Source: HRBIN15 sp039630445
GTDB lineage: Bacteria > Armatimonadota > Fimbriimonadia > Fimbriimonadales > GBS-DC
NCBI GenBank assembly: GCA_039630445.1
Contig: JBCNVA010000088.1
Coordinates: forward strand, 1-28,235
DNA: 28,235 bases
Direction: 5' to 3'
Both the position numbers and the translations under genes were made by a program. This document shows positions 1 through 7,667 of the stretch, one piece after another (position 1 is the stretch's first letter; each line of letters opens with the position of its first letter). A model generated the notes under the pieces. It ran no database searches. It was given only the letters and a program-made list of their open reading frames with translations, and was not told where the DNA came from.

Positions 1-1815
1 ATCCAGCCGAGCCAACGCCTCCACGCGATTAGCCCACTCATCTACGGACAGTTTATTGAGCATTTGGGACGCTGCATCTATGGGGGCATCTGGGCGGAGC
101 TGCTGCGCAACCGCAAGATGCATGGGGTTGTCCAGCCGAACGGTGTAGTGGAGAGCTGGCAACCTTACGGCACGAACGCCCGCTGGTACGCCGACCATCA
201 GCACTTTTTTGTGGGGGGACAGGCGCAGGTGATTGAGGGTACAGGCGAGGGCGAGCATGGAATCGCCCAGGACAGATTGAGCCTGCTACCCAAAGGCTAT
301 GTTGGGCGTGTGGTGGTCAAAGCCGATGGGGTGCGCGAAATCGAGGTTAGCCTGCGCCTGCCCGACGGCAAGGTGCTGGCAAGCCAGACGCTGAAGGGTA
401 TCACCACCCGCTGGCAGAAAAAGCCGTTCCAGCTCCAGGTGAGTGAGCCAGCCCCGACAGCGCAGTTCGTAATTAGCTTCAGGGGCACGGGCAAGCTCTG
501 GATCGGCGCGGTTTCGCTGATGCCTGCGGATCATCTCTTTGGGATGCGCCGCGAAGTGATCGAGGCGATCCGTGCGCTCAACCCGCCGATTGTGCGCTGG
601 CCTGGGGGCAACTTCGTTTCGGGCTACGATTGGCGTGACGGCATCGGCGATCCCGATCGCCGACCACCTCGCTGGGATCGCGCCTGGAACGCCTGGGAGT
701 GGAATGACTTCGGCACGGACGAGTTCATGCAGTTCTGTCGCTTGGTGGGCGCGGAACCCTACATCTGCACGAACGCAGGCGAGGGCTATGAGCACGAAGC
801 TGCCGACTGGATGCGCTATTGCAAGCGGAAGGGCTACCGCGTGCGCTACTGGGGCATCGGCAACGAGATGTACGGACCATGGCAGCTGGGGCATCTGGAC
901 GCCACGCGCTATGCGCTGAAAGCGATCCTGTTCGCCCAAGCGATGCGGGCGGTGATGCCTGAGGCGCGGCTGGTCGCTGTTGGCGTGGATGGCGGGGGCT
1001 GGGATCAGTGGAACGCGCGGGTGACCCGCATCGCGGGCGCGCACTTCGATCTCCTCGCGCCCCACTACTATCAAGGCTACAATCCGAACGATGACCCGCG
1101 CCAGATTTATACCGTCGTCGCAGGTGCGCCGGTCCACATCGAACGGATGCTGCGGGAGACGCACGCCATCGTGGAGCAGAATAAGCCCGCAGGGAAGCGC
1201 ATCACGCTCGCTTTCGATGAGTGGAATGTCTGGGAGCCGCATCAGGTTCAGGCAGAAGGCTTTGAGAGCTTTTATGCCCTGCGCGATGCCCTGTTTGCTG
1301 CGGGCGTATTCCACGCCATGCATCGCTGTGGCGAGTTCGTGGAGCTGGCATGCCTGGCACAGACAGTGAATGTGCTGGGCGCACTACGCACGACACAGAC
1401 CCAGGTGTTGAGGACACCTCTCTACTGGGCGTTCTGGCTGTACGGGCGTCGCACAGGCAAGTGGCGCGTCGCCTGCACGGTAGAGACGCCTCGCGGCACG
1501 ATGCCCACAGGTGGTGAGATCCCTATCGTGGACGCCACCGCCACCCTCAGCGAGGACGGCACTAAGCTCTTTGTGGGGCTGATCAACCGCCATCCTGAGC
1601 GGGAGGTTCAGGTAAGGCTCACTTTGGGCGATTTCCCCGCGAAGCCGACGGTGACGATGGCGCGTCTCTGGAGCGAGCACTTCACCGACACGAACACTTT
1701 TGAGCAACCAGAGAAGGTCAAACCTACCGAGCAGACCCTTCCGCTTGCCGACGCGCTGAACCTAACACTACCGCGCCACTCTATCACCTTGCTCACGATC
1801 GAGCGGCGTGACTAA
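1..1815 (+). CDS. Alpha-L-arabinofuranosidase, GH51 (5'-truncated by the window)
   Basis: Retaining glycosidase expected to release terminal alpha-L-arabinofuranosyl residues from hemicellulose or arabinan oligosaccharides. The frame is open from base 1. The first in-frame start codon, a TTG at 64, is not the real start, because the residues before it (SPLIYGQFIEHLGRCIYGG) are the typical GH51 N-terminus, so only a short leader is missing upstream. The (beta/alpha)8 core carries the acid/base Glu in GNEMYG (codon 865-867) and the nucleophile Glu in FDEWNVW (codon 1219-1221). The last ~120 residues form the usual C-terminal beta domain and the protein ends in a simple TGA-like stop context. 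No signal peptide can be assessed. It lies convergent to an oxidoreductase and is followed by a repeat-filled gap. Confidence in the family is high; exact substrate is inferred from the family. Confidence 0.93.
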   Translation: MQPSQRLHAISPLIYGQFIEHLGRCIYGGIWAELLRNRKMHGVVQPNGVVESWQPYGTNARWYADHQHFFVGGQAQVIEGTGEGEHGIAQDRLSLLPKGYVGRVVVKADGVREIEVSLRLPDGKVLASQTLKGITTRWQKKPFQLQVSEPAPTAQFVISFRGTGKLWIGAVSLMPADHLFGMRREVIEAIRALNPPIVRWPGGNFVSGYDWRDGIGDPDRRPPRWDRAWNAWEWNDFGTDEFMQFCRLVGAEPYICTNAGEGYEHEAADWMRYCKRKGYRVRYWGIGNEMYGPWQLGHLDATRYALKAILFAQAMRAVMPEARLVAVGVDGGGWDQWNARVTRIAGAHFDLLAPHYYQGYNPNDDPRQIYTVVAGAPVHIERMLRETHAIVEQNKPAGKRITLAFDEWNVWEPHQVQAEGFESFYALRDALFAAGVFHAMHRCGEFVELACLAQTVNVLGALRTTQTQVLRTPLYWAFWLYGRRTGKWRVACTVETPRGTMPTGGEIPIVDATATLSEDGTKLFVGLINRHPEREVQVRLTLGDFPAKPTVTMARLWSEHFTDTNTFEQPEKVKPTEQTLPLADALNLTLPRHSITLLTIERRD

Positions 1816-1846
1816 TGCCGATTTGGTGTTTCAAGTATCGTGGTTT

Positions 1847-2148
1847 CGTCGGCGGGGACGCCGACGCTACGCAGAGCGTGTTTGTAGCGTCGGCGTCTCG
1901 CTGACGGCGCTACGCAGGGCGTGTTCGTAGCGTCGGCGTCTCGCCGACGACCTCATAGCGGTAGCGTCGGCGTCTCGCCGACGGCAGAGCGTGTTTGTAG
2001 CGTCAGCGTCTCGCTGACGGCACTATGCCGGGCGTGTTCGTAGCGTCGGCGTCTCGCTGACGGCGCTACGCCAGGCGTGTTTGTAGCGTCGGCGTCTCGC
2101 CGACGACGCTACGCAGGGCGTGTTCGTAGCGTCGGCGTCTCGCCGACG
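1847..2148. repeat. Array of eight short hairpins, ~43-bp period
   Basis: Eight imperfect copies of a hairpin with arms CGTCGGCG and CGCCGACG start at 1847, 1888, 1931, 1965, 2001, 2044, 2087 and 2130. Seven have the loop TCT; the first has GGGA. Most are preceded by GTAG and separated by linkers resembling GCTACGCAGGGCGTGTTC. The copy at 2001-2019 has CGTCAGCG/CGCTGACG, where both arms changed and pairing is kept; copies at 1888 and 2044 have changed on one arm only (G-T wobble). One more isolated copy lies at 27140-27158. The array fills most of the 527-nt gap 1816-2342, which holds no credible gene. Open frames across it encode only low-complexity translations of the repeat. Confidence 0.9.
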
Positions 2149-2207
2149 ATGGCAACACTTGAAGTGCTGATCGGTATAATCCTGATTGGCGTTTCAAAAG
2201 AAACAAG

Positions 2208-2304
2208 ACGGCTGAAGCCGTTCCTTTGCAAACGAAGCCCGCCTTCGCGGGCTAAAACAGCCGACGCAGGTCGGCTTTGTCTGCACGGGAATGGCTTCAG
2301 CCGT
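2208..2304. repeat. Nested palindromic element
   Basis: Outer arms ACGGCTGAAGCC (2208-2219) and GGCTTCAGCCGT (2293-2304) are perfect inverted repeats. They enclose two further perfect 7-bp hairpins: AGCCCGC/GCGGGCT (2236-2242 and 2247-2253) and AGCCGAC/GTCGGCT (2259-2265 and 2270-2276), each with a 4-nt loop. The three-palindrome layout resembles a small non-autonomous, REP- or MITE-like element. No flanking target-site duplication is obvious. It sits between the hairpin array and the 3' end of the oxidoreductase gene. Confidence 0.75.
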
Positions 2305-2342
2305 ATCCTACACAAAATCCCGATGAGTAGAAGTGATCCTTT

Positions 2343-3572
2343 TCACCCGATGGGCTTGATGTAGCGTTTCGGGATGCCCCATGGAGCGCGCCAGGGGCGG
2401 GCAAGCAGCGCGTTCGCCTCCTTGTCGCCGATAATCTGCGCCTTCTGCGGATCCCACCGAATGGTGCGCCGCGTGTGATAGGCAATATTCGCCAGCATAG
2501 GGATAATCGACGAGCGCACACCCGTCAAGATATCGCATGCCAGCGGCGTCCCCTCGCGAATGGCACGGAGGAAGCTCATCGTGTGCGGCTCGCTCTGCAG
2601 CGAACCTCCACGCTGATAGGCAGGAATACGCTCTTTTTCGGGATGCACCTGCAAGCCATCCCGATTCACATAGAGGCTGCCGTTGGTGCCAAAGAACATC
2701 GTGCCATAGCCACGCCCGTTCGCTGGGAAGCCGTTCGCAGCCCGATGCGAATAGATGAGCAGCCAATCCTTGAAGCGGAACAGGCACTCTACGGTGTCGG
2801 GCGTTTCGCGATTGTCGCGCAGGGCGAACTTTCCACCGGTAGCTGCCACCTCGATCGGGTTATGGTCGCCCATCGCCCAGACCGCGATATCGATCAGGTG
2901 CACGCCCCAGTCGGTCACCTTGCCACCCGCGTAGTCCCAGAACCAGCGGAAGTGGTAGATGCAGCGGTTCGGGTTGTAGGGGCGTTTGGGCGCGGGTCCC
3001 AGCCACATGTCCCAGTCCAGCCCAGGGGGCGGATCGCTGTCGGGCGGGTTGCCGATGCCCTCAGGCGACTCGTTGTCCATATTCCAGCAGTGCACCATCG
3101 TGATTTTGCCCAACTTGCCCGAACGCACAATCTCGACCGCTTCTTGGAAATGCTCGCCGCTGCGCTGCTGCAAGCCCACCATGACCACGCGCTTATGCTC
3201 GCGGGCGGCATGCACCATCGCCAGCCCTTCTGCCACATTGTGGGAGGCGGGCTTCTCCACATAGACATGCTTGCCCGCTTCGCAGGCATCGATGGTGATC
3301 CGCGCGTGCCAGTGATCGGGCGTGCTGACGATCACGGCGTCGATATCTTTGCGCTCAAGGATGCGCCGATAGTCGCTGTAGGCGTCAAATGAGCGTCGCG
3401 CCATCGCCTGAAACTCATCGAGCTGCTTGCGATAGGGGTCGGCAATCGCAACGACCTCACATAGGTTCCCCGCGTGGCGGGTGAACACATGGTAGAGGTA
3501 GCGTCCGATGCCACCGCAGCCGATAACTGCCAGACGCACCTTCTCGTTAGGACTACCCTGCAACCGATGCAT
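2343..3572 (-). CDS. Gfo/Idh/MocA family NAD(P)-dependent oxidoreductase
   Basis: 409-residue sugar or inositol dehydrogenase-like enzyme. The N-terminal Rossmann fold starts at residue 12 (VRLAVIGCGGIGR), with the family EKP motif at 106-108 (catalytic Lys107) and the C-terminal substrate domain containing VTDWGVHLID (Asp221, His225). The start is set by a strong ribosome site: GGAGGGA lies 8 nt before ATG 3572. The frame stays open further upstream to 3896, but that extension runs antisense through the sigma-factor gene and has low-complexity Arg/Ser-rich sequence, so it is rejected. No Tat or Sec signal is seen, although many relatives in Planctomycetota-like genomes are secreted. It is divergent from the sigma factor and convergent with GH51. 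The substrate is unknown; sugar catabolism is a reasonable inference from the neighbouring glycosidase. Confidence 0.93.
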   Translation of the reverse strand: MHRLQGSPNEKVRLAVIGCGGIGRYLYHVFTRHAGNLCEVVAIADPYRKQLDEFQAMARRSFDAYSDYRRILERKDIDAVIVSTPDHWHARITIDACEAGKHVYVEKPASHNVAEGLAMVHAAREHKRVVMVGLQQRSGEHFQEAVEIVRSGKLGKITMVHCWNMDNESPEGIGNPPDSDPPPGLDWDMWLGPAPKRPYNPNRCIYHFRWFWDYAGGKVTDWGVHLIDIAVWAMGDHNPIEVAATGGKFALRDNRETPDTVECLFRFKDWLLIYSHRAANGFPANGRGYGTMFFGTNGSLYVNRDGLQVHPEKERIPAYQRGGSLQSEPHTMSFLRAIREGTPLACDILTGVRSSIIPMLANIAYHTRRTIRWDPQKAQIIGDKEANALLARPWRAPWGIPKRYIKPIG

Positions 3573-3685
3573 CGCTATGCTCCCTCCTACAAGGATGCAG
3601 GTTAGCCCTCCAGCAAAAGGTTCCTGCAAATAAGGTAAACTAAATCCCGAAACGGGGGAAGGGCGAGGGAGTCTTAAAACTATAG

Positions 3686-4279
3686 GTGTGGCAGGAAGCG
3701 AGTCTGAATGTGCGCTGGATAGAGGATGACGCGGCGGAGTTCGAGGCGCTGGTGATCGCCTATGAACGGCGCATCTACAATCTGCTCCTGCGGATGGTCC
3801 ATGACCCAGAGGATGCCGCCGACCTGACTCAGGAGACCTTTTACCGCGCCTTCCGCGCCTTCGACCGCTTCCGCGGCGATTCGCAGCCTTATACATGGCT
3901 CTATCGAATCGCGGTCAATTTAGCGCATGACCATTTGGAGAAGCGCAACCGCATTCGGCGGCGCGAGATCGATATGGCGTCGCTGGAGACGGACGAGTGG
4001 GGCAAGCCAACGGGCTGGGAGCCTGTTGACCCCGCGCCTTCACCGCAGCAGCATCTGTTGCAGCAGGAGCTGACCGAACGGGTGCGCGAACTGATTCGGC
4101 AGATGCCACCCGACTACCGGGAGATTATCCTGCTGCGGGAGTATGAGGAACTCTCGTATGAGGAGATCGCGGAGGTGCTGGGTATCACCTTAGAGGCGGT
4201 GCGCAGCCGATTGGCGCGCGCCCGCAACTGGCTCCGCATTCGGCTTGCTCCCTATATCAAGCAGGAGGGATCGGAATGA
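3686..4279 (+). CDS. ECF-type RNA polymerase sigma factor (sigma-70 family)
   Basis: 197-residue group IV sigma factor with only regions 2 and 4. Region 2 (about residues 14-90) includes the polymerase-binding DPEDAADLTQETF segment and the -10-recognition stretch with YTWLYRIAVN. Region 4 (about 130-190) holds the helix-turn-helix LSYEEIAEVLGITLEAVRSR. A linker rich in Asp/Pro/Gln joins them. The chosen start is GTG 3686; a second in-frame GTG at 3710, after AGGAAG, is also possible. A TAAAAC box lies 5 nt before GTG 3686, so the mRNA could be leaderless. The stop overlaps the bamA start (ATGA at 4276-4279), implying translational coupling. No anti-sigma factor with a zinc finger or membrane span is encoded next to it, which is unusual for ECF sigmas. 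Control of envelope genes is inferred from the operon. Confidence 0.95.
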   Translation: MWQEASLNVRWIEDDAAEFEALVIAYERRIYNLLLRMVHDPEDAADLTQETFYRAFRAFDRFRGDSQPYTWLYRIAVNLAHDHLEKRNRIRRREIDMASLETDEWGKPTGWEPVDPAPSPQQHLLQQELTERVRELIRQMPPDYREIILLREYEELSYEEIAEVLGITLEAVRSRLARARNWLRIRLAPYIKQEGSE

Positions 4280-6063
4280 AGAATGGACATCGCTGGCGAT
4301 GCGTGGGACTGATCTTGCTGATAGGGCTGCCCTGTGTGCTGTGGGCGCAGACGCGGCGTGTGGAATCGGTGACGATTCGGGGCTTGCGCCATGTGTCGGA
4401 GGCGGCGGTCCTGACCGCCATGCGCCTGAAACAGGGCGAAGCGTATAGCGAAGCGGCTTTGGAGCGCGACCGACAGGCGCTGCAGGCGATGGGGCTATTC
4501 GCTGAGGTGCGCCCCAGCGTGGAGCAGACCGAAACGGGCGTGCGCCTCGTGTTCGATGTGGTCGAAAACCCCTTCATCAAGGAGGTGCGGATTACTGGGA
4601 ACAGCGTGCTGACCACCGAGCAGCTCATGCAGGTGCTGCGCAACAAGCCCGGTAATGTGTTCAATTTCAATTTTGCACGGTCGGACACCAACGCGCTGCA
4701 GGAAGCCTACCTCAAGGCAGGCTATGTAGCCCTCATCGAGGGGTATATCCCCCCAGACTATGAGTCGGGCGTGTTGAAAATTATGCTGACCGAACTGCGC
4801 GTCGGACAGATAAAGGTGGAAGGCAACACCAAGACGCGCACCTCAGTCATTCTGCGCGAGATGCGTACCAAGCCGGGCGATACTTTCTATGTACCTCGCT
4901 GGCAGCGCGATTTGAATCGGCTCTATAATCTGGGCTACTTTGAGCAGATTACCGCTGAAGAGGAGCCGGGTGAGCCGGGCTTTATGAACATCACGCTGCG
5001 GGTCAAGGAGCGTCCGACGGGGCGGCTGAATGTGGGCTTTGCGATTGACCCGCGCCAGCGCATTATCGGGCTGGCGGAACTGTACGAGACCAACTTCCGC
5101 GGGCGCGGGCAGACTGTCGGGCTGAACTTTCAGAGCACCGGTGGACGCAACGGCAATAGCATCGAGCTACTCTTTACCGAGCCGTATCTGGACAAGCATC
5201 ACACCAGCCTCTCCCTCTCGCTCTACGACAAGCTTGTCTACCGCTTCACCTCGAACTTCTTTGGCGGCACGGTAGATCCCAATCTGGAGGAGCGCTACGA
5301 TGAGCGTCGGCGCGGCATTACCCTCTCCATCGGGCGACCTTTTGGTGAGTTCTTCAGCGCGATCCTGGGCTTTCGCACAGAAGATGTCAACACCAATCGC
5401 GTAGCGACCGACGAGAGTGGCGGCTTCATCCGTCAGGACGGCTCGCTGAGCAGCATCATCCTCAGGGGCGTCTACAACACTCGTGACTTCGATCTGGATC
5501 CCGCCGCAGGGCAGTATATCGCGCTGACCATAGAGCCGGGCGTCACCAATATTCGCAGTGCAGAGCGGCAGTTCCTCGATTCGGGTGTGGTGAAGCTGGG
5601 GCGGTCGAGCATCCTGCGCACCTCGCTGGACTATCGCTTCTACTACAGCCCGCAGGGGCGACGCACCAAGCCCGATGAACGTCGCCATGTGTTTGCCCTT
5701 CGCGCCTATTACGGCTTTGTCACAGGCAACATCCCCTTCTTTGAGCAGATGTTCATCGGTGGTGCGGAGACCCTGCGCGGCTATCAGGAGGATCGCTTCT
5801 GGGGCAAGCAAGCCGCGTTGCTCAGCCTCGAATACCGCATCCCCGTCGAGAAGGCGTTCACTGCGGTGCTGTTCGTGGATGTGGGGCACGCCTGGGGCGG
5901 CTACCCCACGGTGAACAACTTCACCCAGAGCAATAGCTTCAAGCCGCAGGTGGGCTATGGAGTTGGCATCCGCGTGAATACACCGCTGGGACCGCTGCGC
6001 ATCGACTACGGCATCGGTAAGGACGGTGGACGCACCCACTTCAGCATCGGTCAAGTGTTCTGA
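4276..6063 (+). CDS. bamA: Outer-membrane protein assembly factor BamA (Omp85 family)
   Basis: 595-residue Omp85 protein that inserts beta-barrel proteins into the outer membrane. An N-terminal signal peptide (hydrophobic core CVGLILLIGLPCVLWA) ends near residue 25. Three POTRA domains follow at about 28-97, 98-171 and 172-245, compared with five in the proteobacterial protein, which explains the shorter length. The C-terminal half is the 16-strand barrel, including the family loop-6 motif, here GGAETLRGY at 495-503 (Arg501). The protein ends in Gln-Val-Phe, matching the terminal-aromatic outer-membrane signal. The ATG overlaps the sigma-factor stop. It is evidence that the organism is diderm. 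It could be a TamA-like paralogue, but coupling to Skp favours BamA. Confidence 0.94.
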   Translation: MKNGHRWRCVGLILLIGLPCVLWAQTRRVESVTIRGLRHVSEAAVLTAMRLKQGEAYSEAALERDRQALQAMGLFAEVRPSVEQTETGVRLVFDVVENPFIKEVRITGNSVLTTEQLMQVLRNKPGNVFNFNFARSDTNALQEAYLKAGYVALIEGYIPPDYESGVLKIMLTELRVGQIKVEGNTKTRTSVILREMRTKPGDTFYVPRWQRDLNRLYNLGYFEQITAEEEPGEPGFMNITLRVKERPTGRLNVGFAIDPRQRIIGLAELYETNFRGRGQTVGLNFQSTGGRNGNSIELLFTEPYLDKHHTSLSLSLYDKLVYRFTSNFFGGTVDPNLEERYDERRRGITLSIGRPFGEFFSAILGFRTEDVNTNRVATDESGGFIRQDGSLSSIILRGVYNTRDFDLDPAAGQYIALTIEPGVTNIRSAERQFLDSGVVKLGRSSILRTSLDYRFYYSPQGRRTKPDERRHVFALRAYYGFVTGNIPFFEQMFIGGAETLRGYQEDRFWGKQAALLSLEYRIPVEKAFTAVLFVDVGHAWGGYPTVNNFTQSNSFKPQVGYGVGIRVNTPLGPLRIDYGIGKDGGRTHFSIGQVF

Positions 6064-6065
6064 GG

Positions 6066-6091
6066 CTCACCCATGCGCCCGCACGGGTGAG
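6066..6091 (+). other. Intergenic hairpin between bamA and skp
   Basis: CTCACCC (6066-6072) pairs with GGGTGAG (6085-6091). After a one-base mismatch, an inner TGC/GCA pairing leaves a GCCC loop, giving about 10 base pairs. No T-run follows, so it is not a classical terminator. It may attenuate or stabilise the mRNA between bamA and skp. Confidence 0.45.
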
Positions 6092-6109
6092 GGCAGCCCA
6101 CAGGGAAGG

Positions 6110-6115
6110 TATACT
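6110..6115 (+). promoter_or_regulatory. Possible -10 box for skp
   Basis: TATACT lies 23 nt before ATG 6139 and just after the bamA-skp hairpin. No convincing -35 box is present at 16-18 nt. It could be an internal promoter that lets skp and the lipoprotein be expressed apart from the sigma factor, or it may be chance. Confidence 0.3.
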
Positions 6116-6138
6116 ACGGCTACAGGGAGGTTATGAGC

Positions 6139-6744
6139 ATGCGAACATTTACAGGGATTTTAGCGATTGCTACGCTTTTCACTCTGACCTATGCACAGAC
6201 CGTCGGCATGGTCGACTACGAGCGCGTCATTAATGAAGCGCAAATCGCTCAGGACAGCCTGCGCGAGCTGCAAGCACTGGGGCAACGCTACCAGCAAGCC
6301 TTTCAAACCCTGCAAGAGAACCTTATCCTCACGGATGAGGAGCGACAGGAGCTGACCAACCTGCTGCTGCAACCGAACCTGAACGATCAGCAGAAGAAGC
6401 GCGTAGATGCAATCAAAGCGACCGCACGCCAGCGCGCGGATGAGCTGCAGGCGTTGCGCCAGAAAGCCACCCCCACCGAGACCGAAAAAGCCGCGCTGGA
6501 GCGGTTCACCCAGATGGAAACCCGCAGCCGCGAAGCGCTTCAAATTTTAGAACAACAGTGGGGGCAGGAAATTAATAAGCGGGCGGAAGAGAAACGCTCC
6601 CAAGTGCAGAAGCGCATCCGCGAAGTGATTGCACAGGTTGCCAAAGAGAAAAAGATTCAGGTGGTCTTCCCCGCGAATATGGTGCTTTATTGTGAAAATG
6701 ACCTGACCGACGAGGTGATCAAGCGATTGAACGCCAAAAAGTAG
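6139..6744 (+). CDS. skp: Periplasmic OMP chaperone, Skp/OmpH family
   Basis: About 201-residue periplasmic chaperone for unfolded outer-membrane proteins. It has a signal peptide (core FTGILAIATLFTLTYA, cleavage before QTVG), the OmpH-typical beginning VGMVDYERVINEA, then a long Gln/Glu/Ala/Arg-rich coiled coil over about residues 30-165, and a closing short segment KIQVVFPANMVLYCENDLTDEVIKRL-like in which the family normally returns to the trimer core. Two in-frame ATGs compete: 6133 and 6139. GGAGG ends at 6130, 2 nt before the first and 8 nt before the second, so 6139 is preferred. It sits directly after bamA, its functional partner, and its 3' end carries the ribosome site of the next gene. 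Confidence 0.87.
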   Translation: MRTFTGILAIATLFTLTYAQTVGMVDYERVINEAQIAQDSLRELQALGQRYQQAFQTLQENLILTDEERQELTNLLLQPNLNDQQKKRVDAIKATARQRADELQALRQKATPTETEKAALERFTQMETRSREALQILEQQWGQEINKRAEEKRSQVQKRIREVIAQVAKEKKIQVVFPANMVLYCENDLTDEVIKRLNAKK

Positions 6745-6758
6745 CGGTTGGGCTGGGG

Positions 6759-7667
6759 TTGTTATTGTTGCTGGGGGCGTGCCAGTCGCGTCGGGTAGAG
6801 CCGGTACGCATCGATTTCGAACGGGTTGCTGCCCACTTACCCGCTGCAACACTTGGGCGCCTACCAGCACCCCCCAGCACCTCGCTCCAAGCACCCCCGG
6901 TAGCAACCCACCTGCCCGCAATTGAGCCGCCCACCCCGCCTGACACACTCAGCCAGCGGCGCCAGCAAGCGCAAGCCGCTATCCATGAGCAGCGTGAGGC
7001 GGTACGCGAGCGCCTGCTGCAAACCCGCCTCGACCTGTTGCCCGCGCTGGAACAGCGCTGGCGGGCAGAACTGCAAGCGGAGTACGACCTGGACGCTATC
7101 CGCGCCGCCTGGCAGACCGAGTGGCGCGACGCCTTCGAAGAATATGGCAGGCAACGCTTCCCCCTACTGGCACAAATGGCGCTCCTCGCGCCCGACTCCG
7201 AACGGTACAAAGCCCTGCAAAAGCAACTCAACGAACTGGATGCCCGCTGGCAACAGCAGGAGCAAGACCTGCAAGCGCAATTAGAAGCACAGCTCAAACG
7301 AGCGGAACAGGAGATTGAGGTGCGCTTACAAGCCCGCCGACGCGCGTTCCTTCGCCAGGTCGAGCAGGAGGTTGACGAGTTGATGCGCCAGCAGCCCGAT
7401 TTAAGCGCGCTCTACCTACCCCCACCTGAGCCGCGTAACGCACCTCCTGCTCAACTGACTATCCCTGCTATGAGCAGCTCCATAAAAAGTATAAGTTTGA
7501 GCCAAAAAGTTAAACAGCGCGAACAGCACCTGCGTAAGCACACAGAGCGCCTCTTGCGCCAGCTGGCACAGGAATGGGCACAGCTCAGGGGCTATCAACT
7601 GTCCGACTCGCCCCGCGCCCGAGACGCGACAGACGAATTCATCCGCTACTTGGAAGGACGCAGGTAG
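6759..7667 (+). CDS. Coiled-coil probable lipoprotein, Skp-operon associated
   Basis: 302 residues from TTG 6759. The beginning is LLLLGACQS, a lipobox (LGAC) with lipidation expected on Cys, but from TTG there is no positively charged n-region. Reading upstream in frame gives ERQKVAVGLGLLLLLGAC, a complete lipoprotein signal, with no ATG, GTG or TTG available before a stop at 6699. The only candidate start is ATT 6726, placed 5 nt after GAGGTGATC (6712-6720), a close match to the anti-Shine-Dalgarno complement. After a Pro-rich linker, residues ~65-215 form a long Gln/Arg/Glu coiled coil much like Skp. A Pro/Ser linker and a second helical segment (~245-300) follow. I do not recognise a named family. 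A membrane-tethered chaperone-like or envelope-spacer role is inferred from its neighbours. The 3' end overlaps the convergent GH2 gene by 22 nt. Confidence 0.8.
   Translation: MLLLLGACQSRRVEPVRIDFERVAAHLPAATLGRLPAPPSTSLQAPPVATHLPAIEPPTPPDTLSQRRQQAQAAIHEQREAVRERLLQTRLDLLPALEQRWRAELQAEYDLDAIRAAWQTEWRDAFEEYGRQRFPLLAQMALLAPDSERYKALQKQLNELDARWQQQEQDLQAQLEAQLKRAEQEIEVRLQARRRAFLRQVEQEVDELMRQQPDLSALYLPPPEPRNAPPAQLTIPAMSSSIKSISLSQKVKQREQHLRKHTERLLRQLAQEWAQLRGYQLSDSPRARDATDEFIRYLEGRR

Noticed and set aside
286..1323. Long minus-strand open frame antisense to GH51
   Set aside because: It mirrors the codon pattern of a GC-rich gene and its translation has no recognisable domain, while the plus strand has all GH51 motifs.
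1847..2148. CRISPR array
   Set aside because: Copies are self-complementary with irregular 41/43/34/36-bp steps, and the intervening linkers are themselves similar rather than unique spacers; no cas gene.
2077..2364. Possible small protein in the repeat region
   Set aside because: Most of it is a translation of the hairpin array and palindrome with no ribosome site.
2475..3392. 305-codon plus-strand frame antisense to the oxidoreductase
   Set aside because: His/Arg/Val-rich shadow translation; the opposite strand is an unmistakable Gfo/Idh/MocA gene with a strong ribosome site.
3573..3896. N-terminal extension of the oxidoreductase
   Set aside because: Runs antisense through the sigma-factor gene and is low-complexity; GGAGGGA supports ATG 3572.
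6066..6091. Rho-independent terminator after bamA
   Set aside because: The hairpin is real but no T-run follows, and skp belongs functionally to the same operon.
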